From Candidatus Rifleibacteriota bacterium (GTDB lineage: Bacteria > Riflebacteria > Ozemobacteria > Ozemobacterales > Ozemobacteraceae): 7,072 nt of DNA. Numbering within the stretch: position 1 is the stretch's first letter; every line of letters begins with the position of its first letter. The notes below the pieces were generated by a model. The model did no database searches. It saw only the letters and a list, made by a program, of their open reading frames with translations, and was not told the DNA's origin. Below, in pieces: positions 1 to 7,064 of this stretch. A program made the position numbers and the translations under genes. The stretch is from assembly GCA_029560455.1 (NCBI GenBank), contig JAKQKW010000204.1, positions 1-7,072 of the forward strand, in the 5' to 3' direction.

Positions 1-20
1 TGAATAGTTTTTGCAAGTTA

Positions 21-2219
21 TCAAATTGCTGAACCGGCGGCGGTCTCTTTGATCACTTCGCGCAGCAAAGAGGCTTTTTCGGCCTCTGACCGGCCATCAA
101 CCAGTCGAATATAAGCGCCACGATAAGCGGGGTTGTGGGTCTTGCTCAACACAAATGAGGTTGTTGAAACAACCTCGCCGCCAATGCTGTCAAAGGCTCG
201 TGGCCCCAGATGTGCCATGTTGCTGATGATAAAATTGTCGATAATTTTGCTTCGCATTGTCGCAAAAGATGACAAAAACATCCAGCTCTGCATGGTAATC
301 ATTGCAACCATAGCATTTTCAGCCGCAAATTCAAGGTTACGCTCGATAAACATCGCGAACAGGTCTGATTTTGAATCAGGGTAGAAGTTGGTGGCGAAAT
401 CTGACAAAGACGGGTTCATGCCCTTGCCGCCCATGTATGGCGGGTTGGCGACCACGACGTGAAACTGCTGCCCGAGATAGCTGTATTGCCTGTGAGCCTG
501 ATCGATTTTTCGGCAGGTTTCGGAGTCAAGCAGCCGGTCGAGAGTTTTTTTGTATTCATCCATTATTACATGGGCTTCAGCCACGGGCATAACCAGTGAG
601 CCAAAGGATTTGAGCTCGCCAAGATTGCCAAGATAGGTTTTTACCCGATTAAGGCCGCGCAGAAACTCAGAAAAGAAGCTTTCGCGGCAGATATTTTCTG
701 AGGCTACCCTTTTGAGTCTGTCTTGCCGTTCAATCTTTTCTTTGCCGAAGAGGCCAATAACGTTTTTTACATCAGTTAAAAACCTGATGGCATCGAGAAA
801 ATTGGCGAACAATTCAGGCGCCAGAACCCGGTTCCTGGCAAAGGTTTTTTGTGCCTTTTCGAGGGCTTTCTGGCCTTTTTCATCATCCTGCCCCAGTCTG
901 GCAGACTCCTTTTCGACTTTCTGCAATTTTTCTCTTTCGATATCTTCATGCAGAAGGCTTATTTCGCGCCAGTATGGGCTTGTTTCGAGCTTCTGATTCT
1001 GCTGCGACATCTGTTTTGCCGCCATACTGATGCCAGTTGCAAGAATTGCGGTCAGTTCAGCTTCAGAAAAATCAACGTTCTGAAAAGTGTGGATATCGGG
1101 CACGATTCTATTGCCGGCGGCATCTTTGCGGCTGAAAAAGCGTTTGTCTTTTTCTCTGGCTTTCATGCTGAGGGCGAAAGCGGCCAGTTCTGCCGCCCGT
1201 TCGTCGATTTCGAGGCCGACGAGATTTTTCTGCAGAATCAGGGCCGGTATCTGATTCGGGTCGTAACCGTGCTCTTCGTACATCTGATAGAGAAGATCGA
1301 AGGCAATGACAAGAATATGACCGCTGCCGCAGGCCGGGTCGCAGAAGCGAATTTCTTCGGGCGATGCAATTTTGATGAACTGCGCATCGATCGGTGACCC
1401 CGGCTCGTCAGGAATAAAATACGGCATTTTATTCTGCAGCGGCGAAGCCGGAAAATTCTGCAGCCAGAGACGGCCGAGAGAGTTTTCGACCATGTAACGC
1501 ACTATCCATTCTGGCGTAAAAAGCTGCGTCGCTGCCGGAATATCGGCCTGCTGTATCTTTTTGTTCTTTTTCAGGTCGGCAAAAACCTCGTCTTTGCGCT
1601 CAGAAATGTAATACTGATACAGCCAGCCGATAACCTCGACCTTTTCACAGTTCGCGTCATCGAGGGCTGAGATAGTCATCTGCAGCAGCGAATTTTCTGA
1701 AAGCAGGTCGTCGGGCAGCAGCAGTTCGGTGTAATCCTGAATTTTCTCAAAAAGAAAAGGCATCTCGCGGTGATAATAATTGCAGCAGGAGATAAACAGC
1801 AGGGCGAAGGCTTCCTGTTCAGGGTTTTCTGAGGGTATCTGCCGGCTTAAAAGCTGTAGAACCTTTTGTCTGACCGGTTCAGGCAACAGAACCTCATCGA
1901 TATGGCCGGTCTTGGCCTCGGTTAAAATTTCGGGCTGTGAAAGGTTCGGCGAGGGTGAAACGACGCGAACCCTCGTATAGCCTTTGACATCCATGAAGCG
2001 CAGGGCGCAGATGCGGTTGAACCAGGTATAGGCGGCCCTTTTTACTGTCTGTTCACGGCCAGACAGAGCGATCTCGCGTTCAAGCTCTTTGACCGCCGTT
2101 TCTTTTTCGCGGCGATAAATGCCGGCCGGTGCCAGTACCCGCTCGAGCTTTCTGTCGATCTGTTCGAGCAGAACCCGGCGGGCGCTCTGGGCAAATTTTT
2201 TAATTATGGCTGTATTCAT
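21..2219 (-). CDS. pglX: BREX adenine-specific methyltransferase PglX, C-terminally truncated
   Basis: This is the N-terminal 732 residues of PglX, the N6-adenine methyltransferase that marks host DNA at an asymmetric site in BREX. Visible parts are a helical N-terminus starting MNTAIIKKFAQSARR as in the family; the TQLFTPEWIVRYMVENSLG block (231-249); the SAM-binding motif I DPACGSGH (294-301); LVGLEIDERAAELAAFALSMKA (333-354, motif II region); a charged helical segment (about 410-462); the catalytic motif IV NPPYMG (592-597); and the AFDSIGGEVVSTTSFVL region (675-691). The frame then ends at TGA followed directly by TAA (bases 18-23), just after LLREVIKE. Full-length type 1 PglX proteins are roughly 1,150-1,250 residues, so the target-recognition half is absent from this frame. 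The truncated protein would be expected to bind SAM but not to recognise DNA properly. Only 20 bases remain beyond the stop, so frameshift, insertion, natural split gene and sequencing error cannot be told apart. The start is supported by homology and by a weak GGG six bases upstream. Confidence 0.9.
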   Translation of the reverse strand: MNTAIIKKFAQSARRVLLEQIDRKLERVLAPAGIYRREKETAVKELEREIALSGREQTVKRAAYTWFNRICALRFMDVKGYTRVRVVSPSPNLSQPEILTEAKTGHIDEVLLPEPVRQKVLQLLSRQIPSENPEQEAFALLFISCCNYYHREMPFLFEKIQDYTELLLPDDLLSENSLLQMTISALDDANCEKVEVIGWLYQYYISERKDEVFADLKKNKKIQQADIPAATQLFTPEWIVRYMVENSLGRLWLQNFPASPLQNKMPYFIPDEPGSPIDAQFIKIASPEEIRFCDPACGSGHILVIAFDLLYQMYEEHGYDPNQIPALILQKNLVGLEIDERAAELAAFALSMKAREKDKRFFSRKDAAGNRIVPDIHTFQNVDFSEAELTAILATGISMAAKQMSQQNQKLETSPYWREISLLHEDIEREKLQKVEKESARLGQDDEKGQKALEKAQKTFARNRVLAPELFANFLDAIRFLTDVKNVIGLFGKEKIERQDRLKRVASENICRESFFSEFLRGLNRVKTYLGNLGELKSFGSLVMPVAEAHVIMDEYKKTLDRLLDSETCRKIDQAHRQYSYLGQQFHVVVANPPYMGGKGMNPSLSDFATNFYPDSKSDLFAMFIERNLEFAAENAMVAMITMQSWMFLSSFATMRSKIIDNFIISNMAHLGPRAFDSIGGEVVSTTSFVLSKTHNPAYRGAYIRLVDGRSEAEKASLLREVIKETAAGSAI

Positions 2220-2225
2220 GCTGTA

Positions 2226-2230
2226 CCCGC
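2226..2230 (-). promoter_or_regulatory. Weak ribosome-binding site of pglX
   Basis: Between the brxC TAA and the pglX ATG the sequence reads GCGGGTACAGC in reading direction. GGG six bases before the start is the only Shine-Dalgarno-like element. It is weaker than the brxC site, so pglX translation may depend on ribosomes finishing brxC 11 bases upstream; that is inference. Confidence 0.4.
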
Positions 2231-5200
2231 TTAAAGTTGAATTTTCTGCCCACTGGCAATTGCCTGCTGCATCGCTGCTTCAAGCTTTTTGAGGTATTCG
2301 CTGACATCTGTGGCGCTTTCGAGCCAGGGTTTGCCGGCATTGACCTTTAACGCCGAAATCGCTATAAACACCGGTTTTGCCACTTCAGGTGCCGGCGCCG
2401 GCTTTGCCGCCGGGGTCTTTGCCCCGGTTTTTTCGGCTTTTGTTGTCGTTTGCGGCTCAGACCCGGTTTCTACGCCGAAGTTGCCATTTGACGGGATATC
2501 GGTAACTTTTGCCGGCCCCCGGTTCTGTTCGGTAAAGGTATTGAGTTTTTCGAGAATTCTGGCGTAATCTTTGCTTTCGAAGCGCTGCAGCCGGTCACGA
2601 ATATTCGGCAGCAGCGACATGGTTTTGATTTCTTCTTCGACCTGGGCGGATATTTTTTTGATTTCGGCCTGCTGCTCAGGCTTTAAGGCGGTATATTCAG
2701 CTGTTTTTTCAAGCACCTCACGTTTATGCCGCATCGCTTCAAGGGCATTGTCGATCTCACGCTGAACCCGCTGCTGATTCTGAGTTTTTAAAGAGTCGAG
2801 CGCCTGCCGCAGCTGGTTCATGTTGTTGCCCTGGTAGCATTTTTCGAGTTCAAGAATTCGCTTTATTTCGGCGACGTGGTCGCCGTTCAGCTCGGCAAGA
2901 TTCGACGCGATCAGAGCGATAAAGCCGACCGCTTCGTCGTAGATAGATTTCTGGCTGCCGTTGAGAAACTTGATGATCGGGTCGATTGCACCTTCTTTAA
3001 CGTCGAGCAGCTCGTTTTGCTCCTCTTCAGAAAAATTTCTGAAAAAGAAGTCGTATTTCTGCCGGCCGTATTTGCTGATACGGCCGTAGTGAGTCTGAAG
3101 CGCCTTGCCGAACGGGTATTTGACCGCATCGAGGGCATAGGCGTTTATCTGGTCGGCATGATCGGCAAAAGCTTTTGCCATTTCTTCGCCGAGTGCTTTT
3201 GCTTCGGTTGACGCTGCGAAGCTGCCGAAGAAATGGTTAAAAAAGTCTTTGAGGCGGCGAACTTCTGAAGCCGGAAACTCAACCTGCGGCTCGAGCAGCA
3301 GACTTGCCTGAATCTTGGTGTTTCTGATGTTCTTTTTGAGAAAGGCGATATCGACAGGTTTCGCTCCCGAGGTTACCTCGATGCGGCCACGGGCCACAAG
3401 TTTGGCGAGATTGCACAGGGTGGCGGTCATCGGCCAGCCAAAGGGTTTTTTTTCGAAATGATCGATCAACGCTTTTATTGACTGGCTGGATGCCGAATTA
3501 CGTGAAATCTGGACATAGGCAAGAATTTCATTTTCGGCTTCAGTGTAGGTGGTGGTGCCAGGAAGAATCATTTTATCGGCTTCAAGATACGTCTCGATAT
3601 CCTTTTCCTGGTAGATAACCCCATTGAGCATTTTCAGGTTCGGGTAAGTAATGCTGATAAGTTCAAAAAAGGCATTTTTGACGCGGGCCGCCGGTTCGTT
3701 GCTGCCGGGGTTGAGTTTATGGCCGCCGGCATAAATGGCGGCTCTGGTCAGCAGATCCTGGAGCAGCTCACGAATTATGGTTTTGCGCTCCTGGTTGCGC
3801 AGGGCATTTTCCTGCATGATGCGGAATTTAAGGGTTTCGCTTTCGTGCCCGCTGTTGAGAGCCAGATAGCGCTCGGTTTTTTTGAGCATGGTGAGTTCGG
3901 TGTACAGTTCGCGGCTCGGTTCAAGAAATATGGTAATCTCGTTGCACGACGACCGGGCAAGCGAAACGGCTGCTTCGGTCGGATTCTGAGGGTGAAATGG
4001 CGTAATGATGTTTATGGCCATGTCATGCTCGGAACTGCAGTTTTCGTCATCGATGCGGCGGGTAAAAGTATAGCTGGTTTTGGTGATGGGGTAATCGATC
4101 TTGCTCAGCTTCAAAACATCGTCAAAGGCTACTTTGCTCAGTTCGCGGATGATTTCCTGATTTTCGATGTCGGTATTTCTGATTTCGGTCTGAATGTCTT
4201 TTTCTTCGTCGGTAAGATATTCGTAGAGATCGCCGTTTTTCTGCAGATAATTCTGGTCATAAAGGGTTTCGAGAGTTCGGCTGATTCTGGTATGCAGAGC
4301 GGCAATATCGGCATCGAAGCGGTCAAGCATGAGCACGCCGAGATTTCTGACCGTTGCCTTGAATTCTTTGACATATTTGACAAGAAACAACACCTTGAGC
4401 AGGCGCACGGCAAACGGGTCGGGCAGATGCTGATCGGCATGTATGATCGCGCTCTGTATTTTTGATTTGATGACCTTGCTGATGCCCGCAAACATTGCGT
4501 CATAGGTTGCCAGGCAGCCGGGCTCGGTATCGGCGATTTTTACCGCCACTTCCTGAAAAACGCCAAGCATCGAGCGTTCGCCAACCGAGGCATATTTGCC
4601 CTCAAAGGCGTTATGATCTGAAAGCTGTTGTATGCACGACTGAAACAGCGAAAACTGGTAGGGAACGAAGGGGTAACAGTTGCAGAAATCTTCTTCGTCG
4701 CGAAAATTGCGGTAGGTTCGTGCGCCATCGACAAGGTCGAACAGGGTTTTAAAATTGTTGGCATGCTTTTTATAAAGATCGGCGACAATGGCTTTGCCCG
4801 CCGCGTTTTTAGCAAGCAGACGCCGCTGAATGACTTCGTCGACATTCTGCCCCGAAAGCTTGAGGCGGGCCTTGAACCGGCCCTGAATCTTGGAAAAGTC
4901 GTTGCTCTGCTGTTTGCTGGCTTCTCCGACCACGGTGTTCATGTCTTCCTGTGAGGTTACCAGCAGCCAGGCGCGCCCTTTGCATCTGGTCGCAAGGCTT
5001 TCGGCAATCGTCTGCAGATTGGTCATGAGTTTGACGTTGTCGGCAATATACTGACCGACTTCGTCAACGAAGAAGTTCAGCCGGAAGTTTTTCGGCTTTT
5101 TGTCGAGATAATCATTGATATGATCTGCAAAATCTTCGATCGAAAGCCGGTAGTCATTGCGGTATTTGTGCAGCAGACCGCTTTCGCTTTTTCCGGTAAT

Positions 5201-5824
5201 CTGGTTGTAAACCGCATCGACGTCTTCTTCGATACGCTTTAAACGAGGTCGACCCCATTCCCAGTCTTTGCCGGTTTTCTTAAGAAAGGCTTCTTTGAAA
5301 GCGGGCAGCAGGCCGTCACGGTCAAGATCACGCTCGAACTGGGCGATGTGCGGCTGTTTGCCATAGTAACCGCAATGTTCGTCAAAAACCTTCAAAAAAA
5401 CCGATAAAAGAGCGTCGATTTCGGTTTTGCTGATAACGTCGGCCTTCTGATCGATATTGAAAAGTATGCTGACTGAAGGAATACTGCAGGCCTTCTGCAG
5501 GCGGCCTTTGAGCATGGGGTTATCATGACACTTTTCGAGAAAGATATCGAGGGTGTTTTTACCATCGACGATCTGATTCTGCAGAAGCATCGACAGCATT
5601 TTCAGCAGATGTGACTTGCCTGACCCGAAAAAGCCCGATATCCATGCGCCGTTGACCTTATCGGGGTTGATGTAATATTCGAAAAAATCTTCGAGTCTGG
5701 TGGCTATTTCGTGGGTAACGACGTATTCTTCGACTTCGTTGAGCAGCCCCGAATTGTCGTCTGCCTTGATTACCCCTTCAATGCTGCGGTCAACCGGTTT
5801 TGCAAAGAGATCTCTCAGTTTCAT
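2231..5824 (-). CDS. brxC: BREX ATPase BrxC (PglY-type, P-loop)
   Basis: At 1,197 residues this is the large cytoplasmic AAA+-like ATPase of BREX, a homologue of PglY, and of normal size for the family. The N-terminus reads MKLRDLFAKPVDRSIEGVIK, typical of BrxC, which supports the start. Walker A is GFFGSGKS at residues 64-71. Walker B is NFFVDEVGQYI at 250-260, with acidic Asp254-Glu255. A sensor-like LLVTSQEDM follows at 287-295, then the Arg-rich RFKARLKLSG at 316-325. A long helical middle leads to a charged coiled-coil-like stretch around 1010-1100, a Gly/Pro/Ala/Lys-rich linker at about 1103-1151, and a conserved-looking C-terminal tail beginning at about 1152. The gene is 14 bases downstream of brxB and 11 upstream of pglX, within one operon. 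In the family the ATPase is essential for both defence and host methylation; it is inferred to power complex assembly or DNA engagement. All key ATPase residues are present. An A8 homopolymer lies at about residue 790 but the frame is intact. Confidence 0.95.
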   Translation of the reverse strand: MKLRDLFAKPVDRSIEGVIKADDNSGLLNEVEEYVVTHEIATRLEDFFEYYINPDKVNGAWISGFFGSGKSHLLKMLSMLLQNQIVDGKNTLDIFLEKCHDNPMLKGRLQKACSIPSVSILFNIDQKADVISKTEIDALLSVFLKVFDEHCGYYGKQPHIAQFERDLDRDGLLPAFKEAFLKKTGKDWEWGRPRLKRIEEDVDAVYNQITGKSESGLLHKYRNDYRLSIEDFADHINDYLDKKPKNFRLNFFVDEVGQYIADNVKLMTNLQTIAESLATRCKGRAWLLVTSQEDMNTVVGEASKQQSNDFSKIQGRFKARLKLSGQNVDEVIQRRLLAKNAAGKAIVADLYKKHANNFKTLFDLVDGARTYRNFRDEEDFCNCYPFVPYQFSLFQSCIQQLSDHNAFEGKYASVGERSMLGVFQEVAVKIADTEPGCLATYDAMFAGISKVIKSKIQSAIIHADQHLPDPFAVRLLKVLFLVKYVKEFKATVRNLGVLMLDRFDADIAALHTRISRTLETLYDQNYLQKNGDLYEYLTDEEKDIQTEIRNTDIENQEIIRELSKVAFDDVLKLSKIDYPITKTSYTFTRRIDDENCSSEHDMAINIITPFHPQNPTEAAVSLARSSCNEITIFLEPSRELYTELTMLKKTERYLALNSGHESETLKFRIMQENALRNQERKTIIRELLQDLLTRAAIYAGGHKLNPGSNEPAARVKNAFFELISITYPNLKMLNGVIYQEKDIETYLEADKMILPGTTTYTEAENEILAYVQISRNSASSQSIKALIDHFEKKPFGWPMTATLCNLAKLVARGRIEVTSGAKPVDIAFLKKNIRNTKIQASLLLEPQVEFPASEVRRLKDFFNHFFGSFAASTEAKALGEEMAKAFADHADQINAYALDAVKYPFGKALQTHYGRISKYGRQKYDFFFRNFSEEEQNELLDVKEGAIDPIIKFLNGSQKSIYDEAVGFIALIASNLAELNGDHVAEIKRILELEKCYQGNNMNQLRQALDSLKTQNQQRVQREIDNALEAMRHKREVLEKTAEYTALKPEQQAEIKKISAQVEEEIKTMSLLPNIRDRLQRFESKDYARILEKLNTFTEQNRGPAKVTDIPSNGNFGVETGSEPQTTTKAEKTGAKTPAAKPAPAPEVAKPVFIAISALKVNAGKPWLESATDVSEYLKKLEAAMQQAIASGQKIQL
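2391..2402. repeat. 12-base perfect palindrome in the BrxC linker
   Basis: GCCGGCGCCGGC reads the same on both strands. It encodes part of the Pro/Ala-rich linker (KPAPAP) of BrxC, about 7 bases from the terminator-shaped hairpin. Repeated GC-rich Ala and Pro codons are a sufficient explanation; no function is claimed. Confidence 0.6.
2410..2433 (+). other. Terminator-shaped hairpin inside brxC, antisense strand
   Basis: On the plus strand CCGGGG (2410-2415), a six-base loop (2416-2421) and CCCCGG (2422-2427) form a perfect six-pair GC stem followed at once by six T (2428-2433). That is the shape of an intrinsic terminator for transcription running left to right, against brxC. On the brxC strand there is no T-run after the stem, so it should not stop the operon. 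It lies in codons for the low-complexity Lys/Thr/Pro/Ala linker of BrxC and may be an accident of those codons. Confidence 0.35.
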
Positions 5825-5831
5825 GCTGTGT

Positions 5832-5835
5832 CCTC
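5832..5835 (-). promoter_or_regulatory. Shine-Dalgarno site of brxC
   Basis: In reading direction the 14-base gap after brxB is AGTGAGGACACAGC followed by ATG. The GAGG core is 7 bases from the start codon, an ideal spacing. It is the strongest ribosome-binding site in the window and fixes the brxC start at 5824. Confidence 0.75.
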
Positions 5836-5838
5836 ACT

Positions 5839-6447
5839 TTAAGCCTGGCGGTGGAGAATGTTGAAGGCGCGATAGTATTTGTCGTCATGCAGAAGCCCGA
5901 ATAAATCGAGCGAAGCACCTTTTTCGAGCGAATGACTGTATTCACCCGGAAAAAACATCAGAGTCGGCCTGTCTTTGGCGGTGCTCTGCAGATTATTGAG
6001 TACATTGTGTGAACGTAAAAGTGGAAACGAGGCACCGACGCCGGTTAAAAAAAGAACATCGAAATCATTCGCGTTCATTTTTTCGGCAATGGCCGGAACC
6101 AGCACCGATTTAACATCGAGAATGCCCTGCAGGTCGTCGAGAAGCTCTGATTTGCTTATTTCTGGCTCGCGGGCAATATAGTAATCAAGATCGCCTTCCC
6201 GTTCGAGAATCTCGATCATCAGGCGATACAGATCGATCTGCAGCACGGTGATGCCTGCCTGCGCGAGTGATTTAACCAGCTGTTCGACGATTTCGTCGAC
6301 TTTTTTCTGAAATCTGGGCTCGAAAGGCAAGATGTAGAAGGGAATTTCATTGCCAAGACTGGTCATTTTCAAAAATGACTCGGTGCAGATGATCTTATAA
6401 AGATGATCGTAAATTTTTGCCTGGTTAAAAGCTTCGGATGCAATCAT
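5839..6447 (-). CDS. brxB: BREX protein BrxB (DUF1788 family)
   Basis: This 202-residue protein belongs to the DUF1788 family, a small core BREX component required for defence in type 1 systems and thought to help assemble the BrxC/PglZ complex; no enzymatic activity is established. Conserved blocks visible here are GNEIPFYILPFEP (residues 32-44), a helix followed by GITVLQIDLY (65-74), the diagnostic LTGVGASFPLLRSHNVLNN (134-152), FFPGEY (165-170), and LDLFGLLHDDKYYRAFNI near the C-terminus (180-197). There is no signal peptide or membrane segment, so it should be cytoplasmic. The start is chosen from the ATGA overlap with the end of brxA (bases 6444-6447), which implies translational coupling. 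A modest AAAAGG Shine-Dalgarno sits 11 bases upstream. The next Met, residue 28, would leave only four residues before the first conserved block, so the upstream ATG is preferred. Length and motifs are intact and nothing suggests decay. Confidence 0.95.
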   Translation of the reverse strand: MIASEAFNQAKIYDHLYKIICTESFLKMTSLGNEIPFYILPFEPRFQKKVDEIVEQLVKSLAQAGITVLQIDLYRLMIEILEREGDLDYYIAREPEISKSELLDDLQGILDVKSVLVPAIAEKMNANDFDVLFLTGVGASFPLLRSHNVLNNLQSTAKDRPTLMFFPGEYSHSLEKGASLDLFGLLHDDKYYRAFNILHRQA

Positions 6448-7064
6448 TTGGAAACAAACCTTTTAAAATCAGCGTTGGAAACCGGTAATACTTCTAAAAA
6501 ACGACGGTTGCCGGCCAGTTCAGCGGGAGTGTGGCTGAGGCCTGCGAAAGGAATAATAAGACCATTGTCATTGATTATTTCAGCCTCTCTGACGATCTTG
6601 AAAAGCACCTGACGAAGCTTGGCAAGTGTCTGCGGGCTGATTGTCTCAAGCTCGGGGTGCCAGACCTGTTTGGTATTAAAAAATTCATTAAAGTCAGAGT
6701 TATCGACATGGTATTGCATGGTCAGATGCTTCTGCCTGATCACTTCGACAGCGAACTCTCTAATAAAATCATAGGTTTCACATACCGCAAACCAGATAAT
6801 TTTTCGCTGAATCTCAGGCATCAGGCCTGGCATCTGCAGTATCACACCGTCAGAAAGATGTTTGAGGCGCAGGATGATTTCCTGGGTGTTTCTTTTGAGG
6901 GTTGCGGCCGTTCTGGCCTGCAGCAGGTTATCTTTAAGAACCTGCTCTCTGACTTCGTTCCAGCTATTCAAGCGGCAAAACGAAGCAATCACCAGCAGAG
7001 ATTCTTTTAAAAAAAGCCCCCCGGTGGAAAAAGACATTCTATATTGTCTGTTTGTCTCAATCAT
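6444..7064 (-). CDS. brxA: BREX protein BrxA (DUF1819 family)
   Basis: This 206-residue protein is the first gene of the BREX operon. The family is a small DNA-binding accessory protein with a winged-helix-type fold; its exact task in phage exclusion is unsettled and it is dispensable in some BREX systems. The recognisable DUF1819 signature is visible in order: the N-terminal MSFSTGG with a following ES (residues 10-22), DNLLQARTAATLKR (45-58), a helical core with IIWFAVCETYDFIREFAVEVI (89-109), WHPELETIS (135-143), and LAKLRQVLFKIVREAEII (148-165). The length fits the family. The ATG at 7062-7064 gives an N-terminus that reaches just past the conserved motif; the internal Met10 would start exactly at the motif and is a less likely start. 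Only 8 bases lie upstream in the window (AAAAAGCA in reading direction), so the ribosome-binding site and operon promoter cannot be assessed. The gene ends in an ATGA overlap with brxB. Identification is confident; the start is slightly less so. Confidence 0.93.
   Translation of the reverse strand: MIETNRQYRMSFSTGGLFLKESLLVIASFCRLNSWNEVREQVLKDNLLQARTAATLKRNTQEIILRLKHLSDGVILQMPGLMPEIQRKIIWFAVCETYDFIREFAVEVIRQKHLTMQYHVDNSDFNEFFNTKQVWHPELETISPQTLAKLRQVLFKIVREAEIINDNGLIIPFAGLSHTPAELAGNRRFLEVLPVSNADFKRFVSK
6459..6464 (-). promoter_or_regulatory. Probable Shine-Dalgarno site of brxB
   Basis: AAAAGG in reading direction lies inside the last codons of brxA, 11 bases before the brxB ATG. The spacing is somewhat long, but together with the ATGA overlap (6444-6447) it supports this start and translational coupling with brxA. 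Confidence 0.45.

Noticed and set aside
849..1397. 182-codon open frame on the plus strand
   Set aside because: It is antisense to the conserved PglX methyltransferase domain, has no visible ribosome-binding site of note and no family resemblance.
3063..3086. Nine-pair perfect hairpin with a six-base loop in brxC
   Set aside because: It arises from the repeated Tyr-Gly-Arg codons of YGRISKYGR and has no T-run on either side, so coding constraint explains it.
3719..4465. 248-codon open frame on the plus strand
   Set aside because: It lies wholly opposite intact brxC codons, has no recognisable domain, and its composition mirrors the reverse complement of the real gene.
4138..4503. 121-codon minus-strand frame overlapping brxC
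   Set aside because: It is an out-of-frame reading within brxC; the brxC frame is continuous and conserved across this region, so there is no frameshifted gene piece here.
6531..7010. 159-codon open frame on the plus strand
   Set aside because: It is the antisense shadow of brxA, whose DUF1819 motifs are clear in the other strand.
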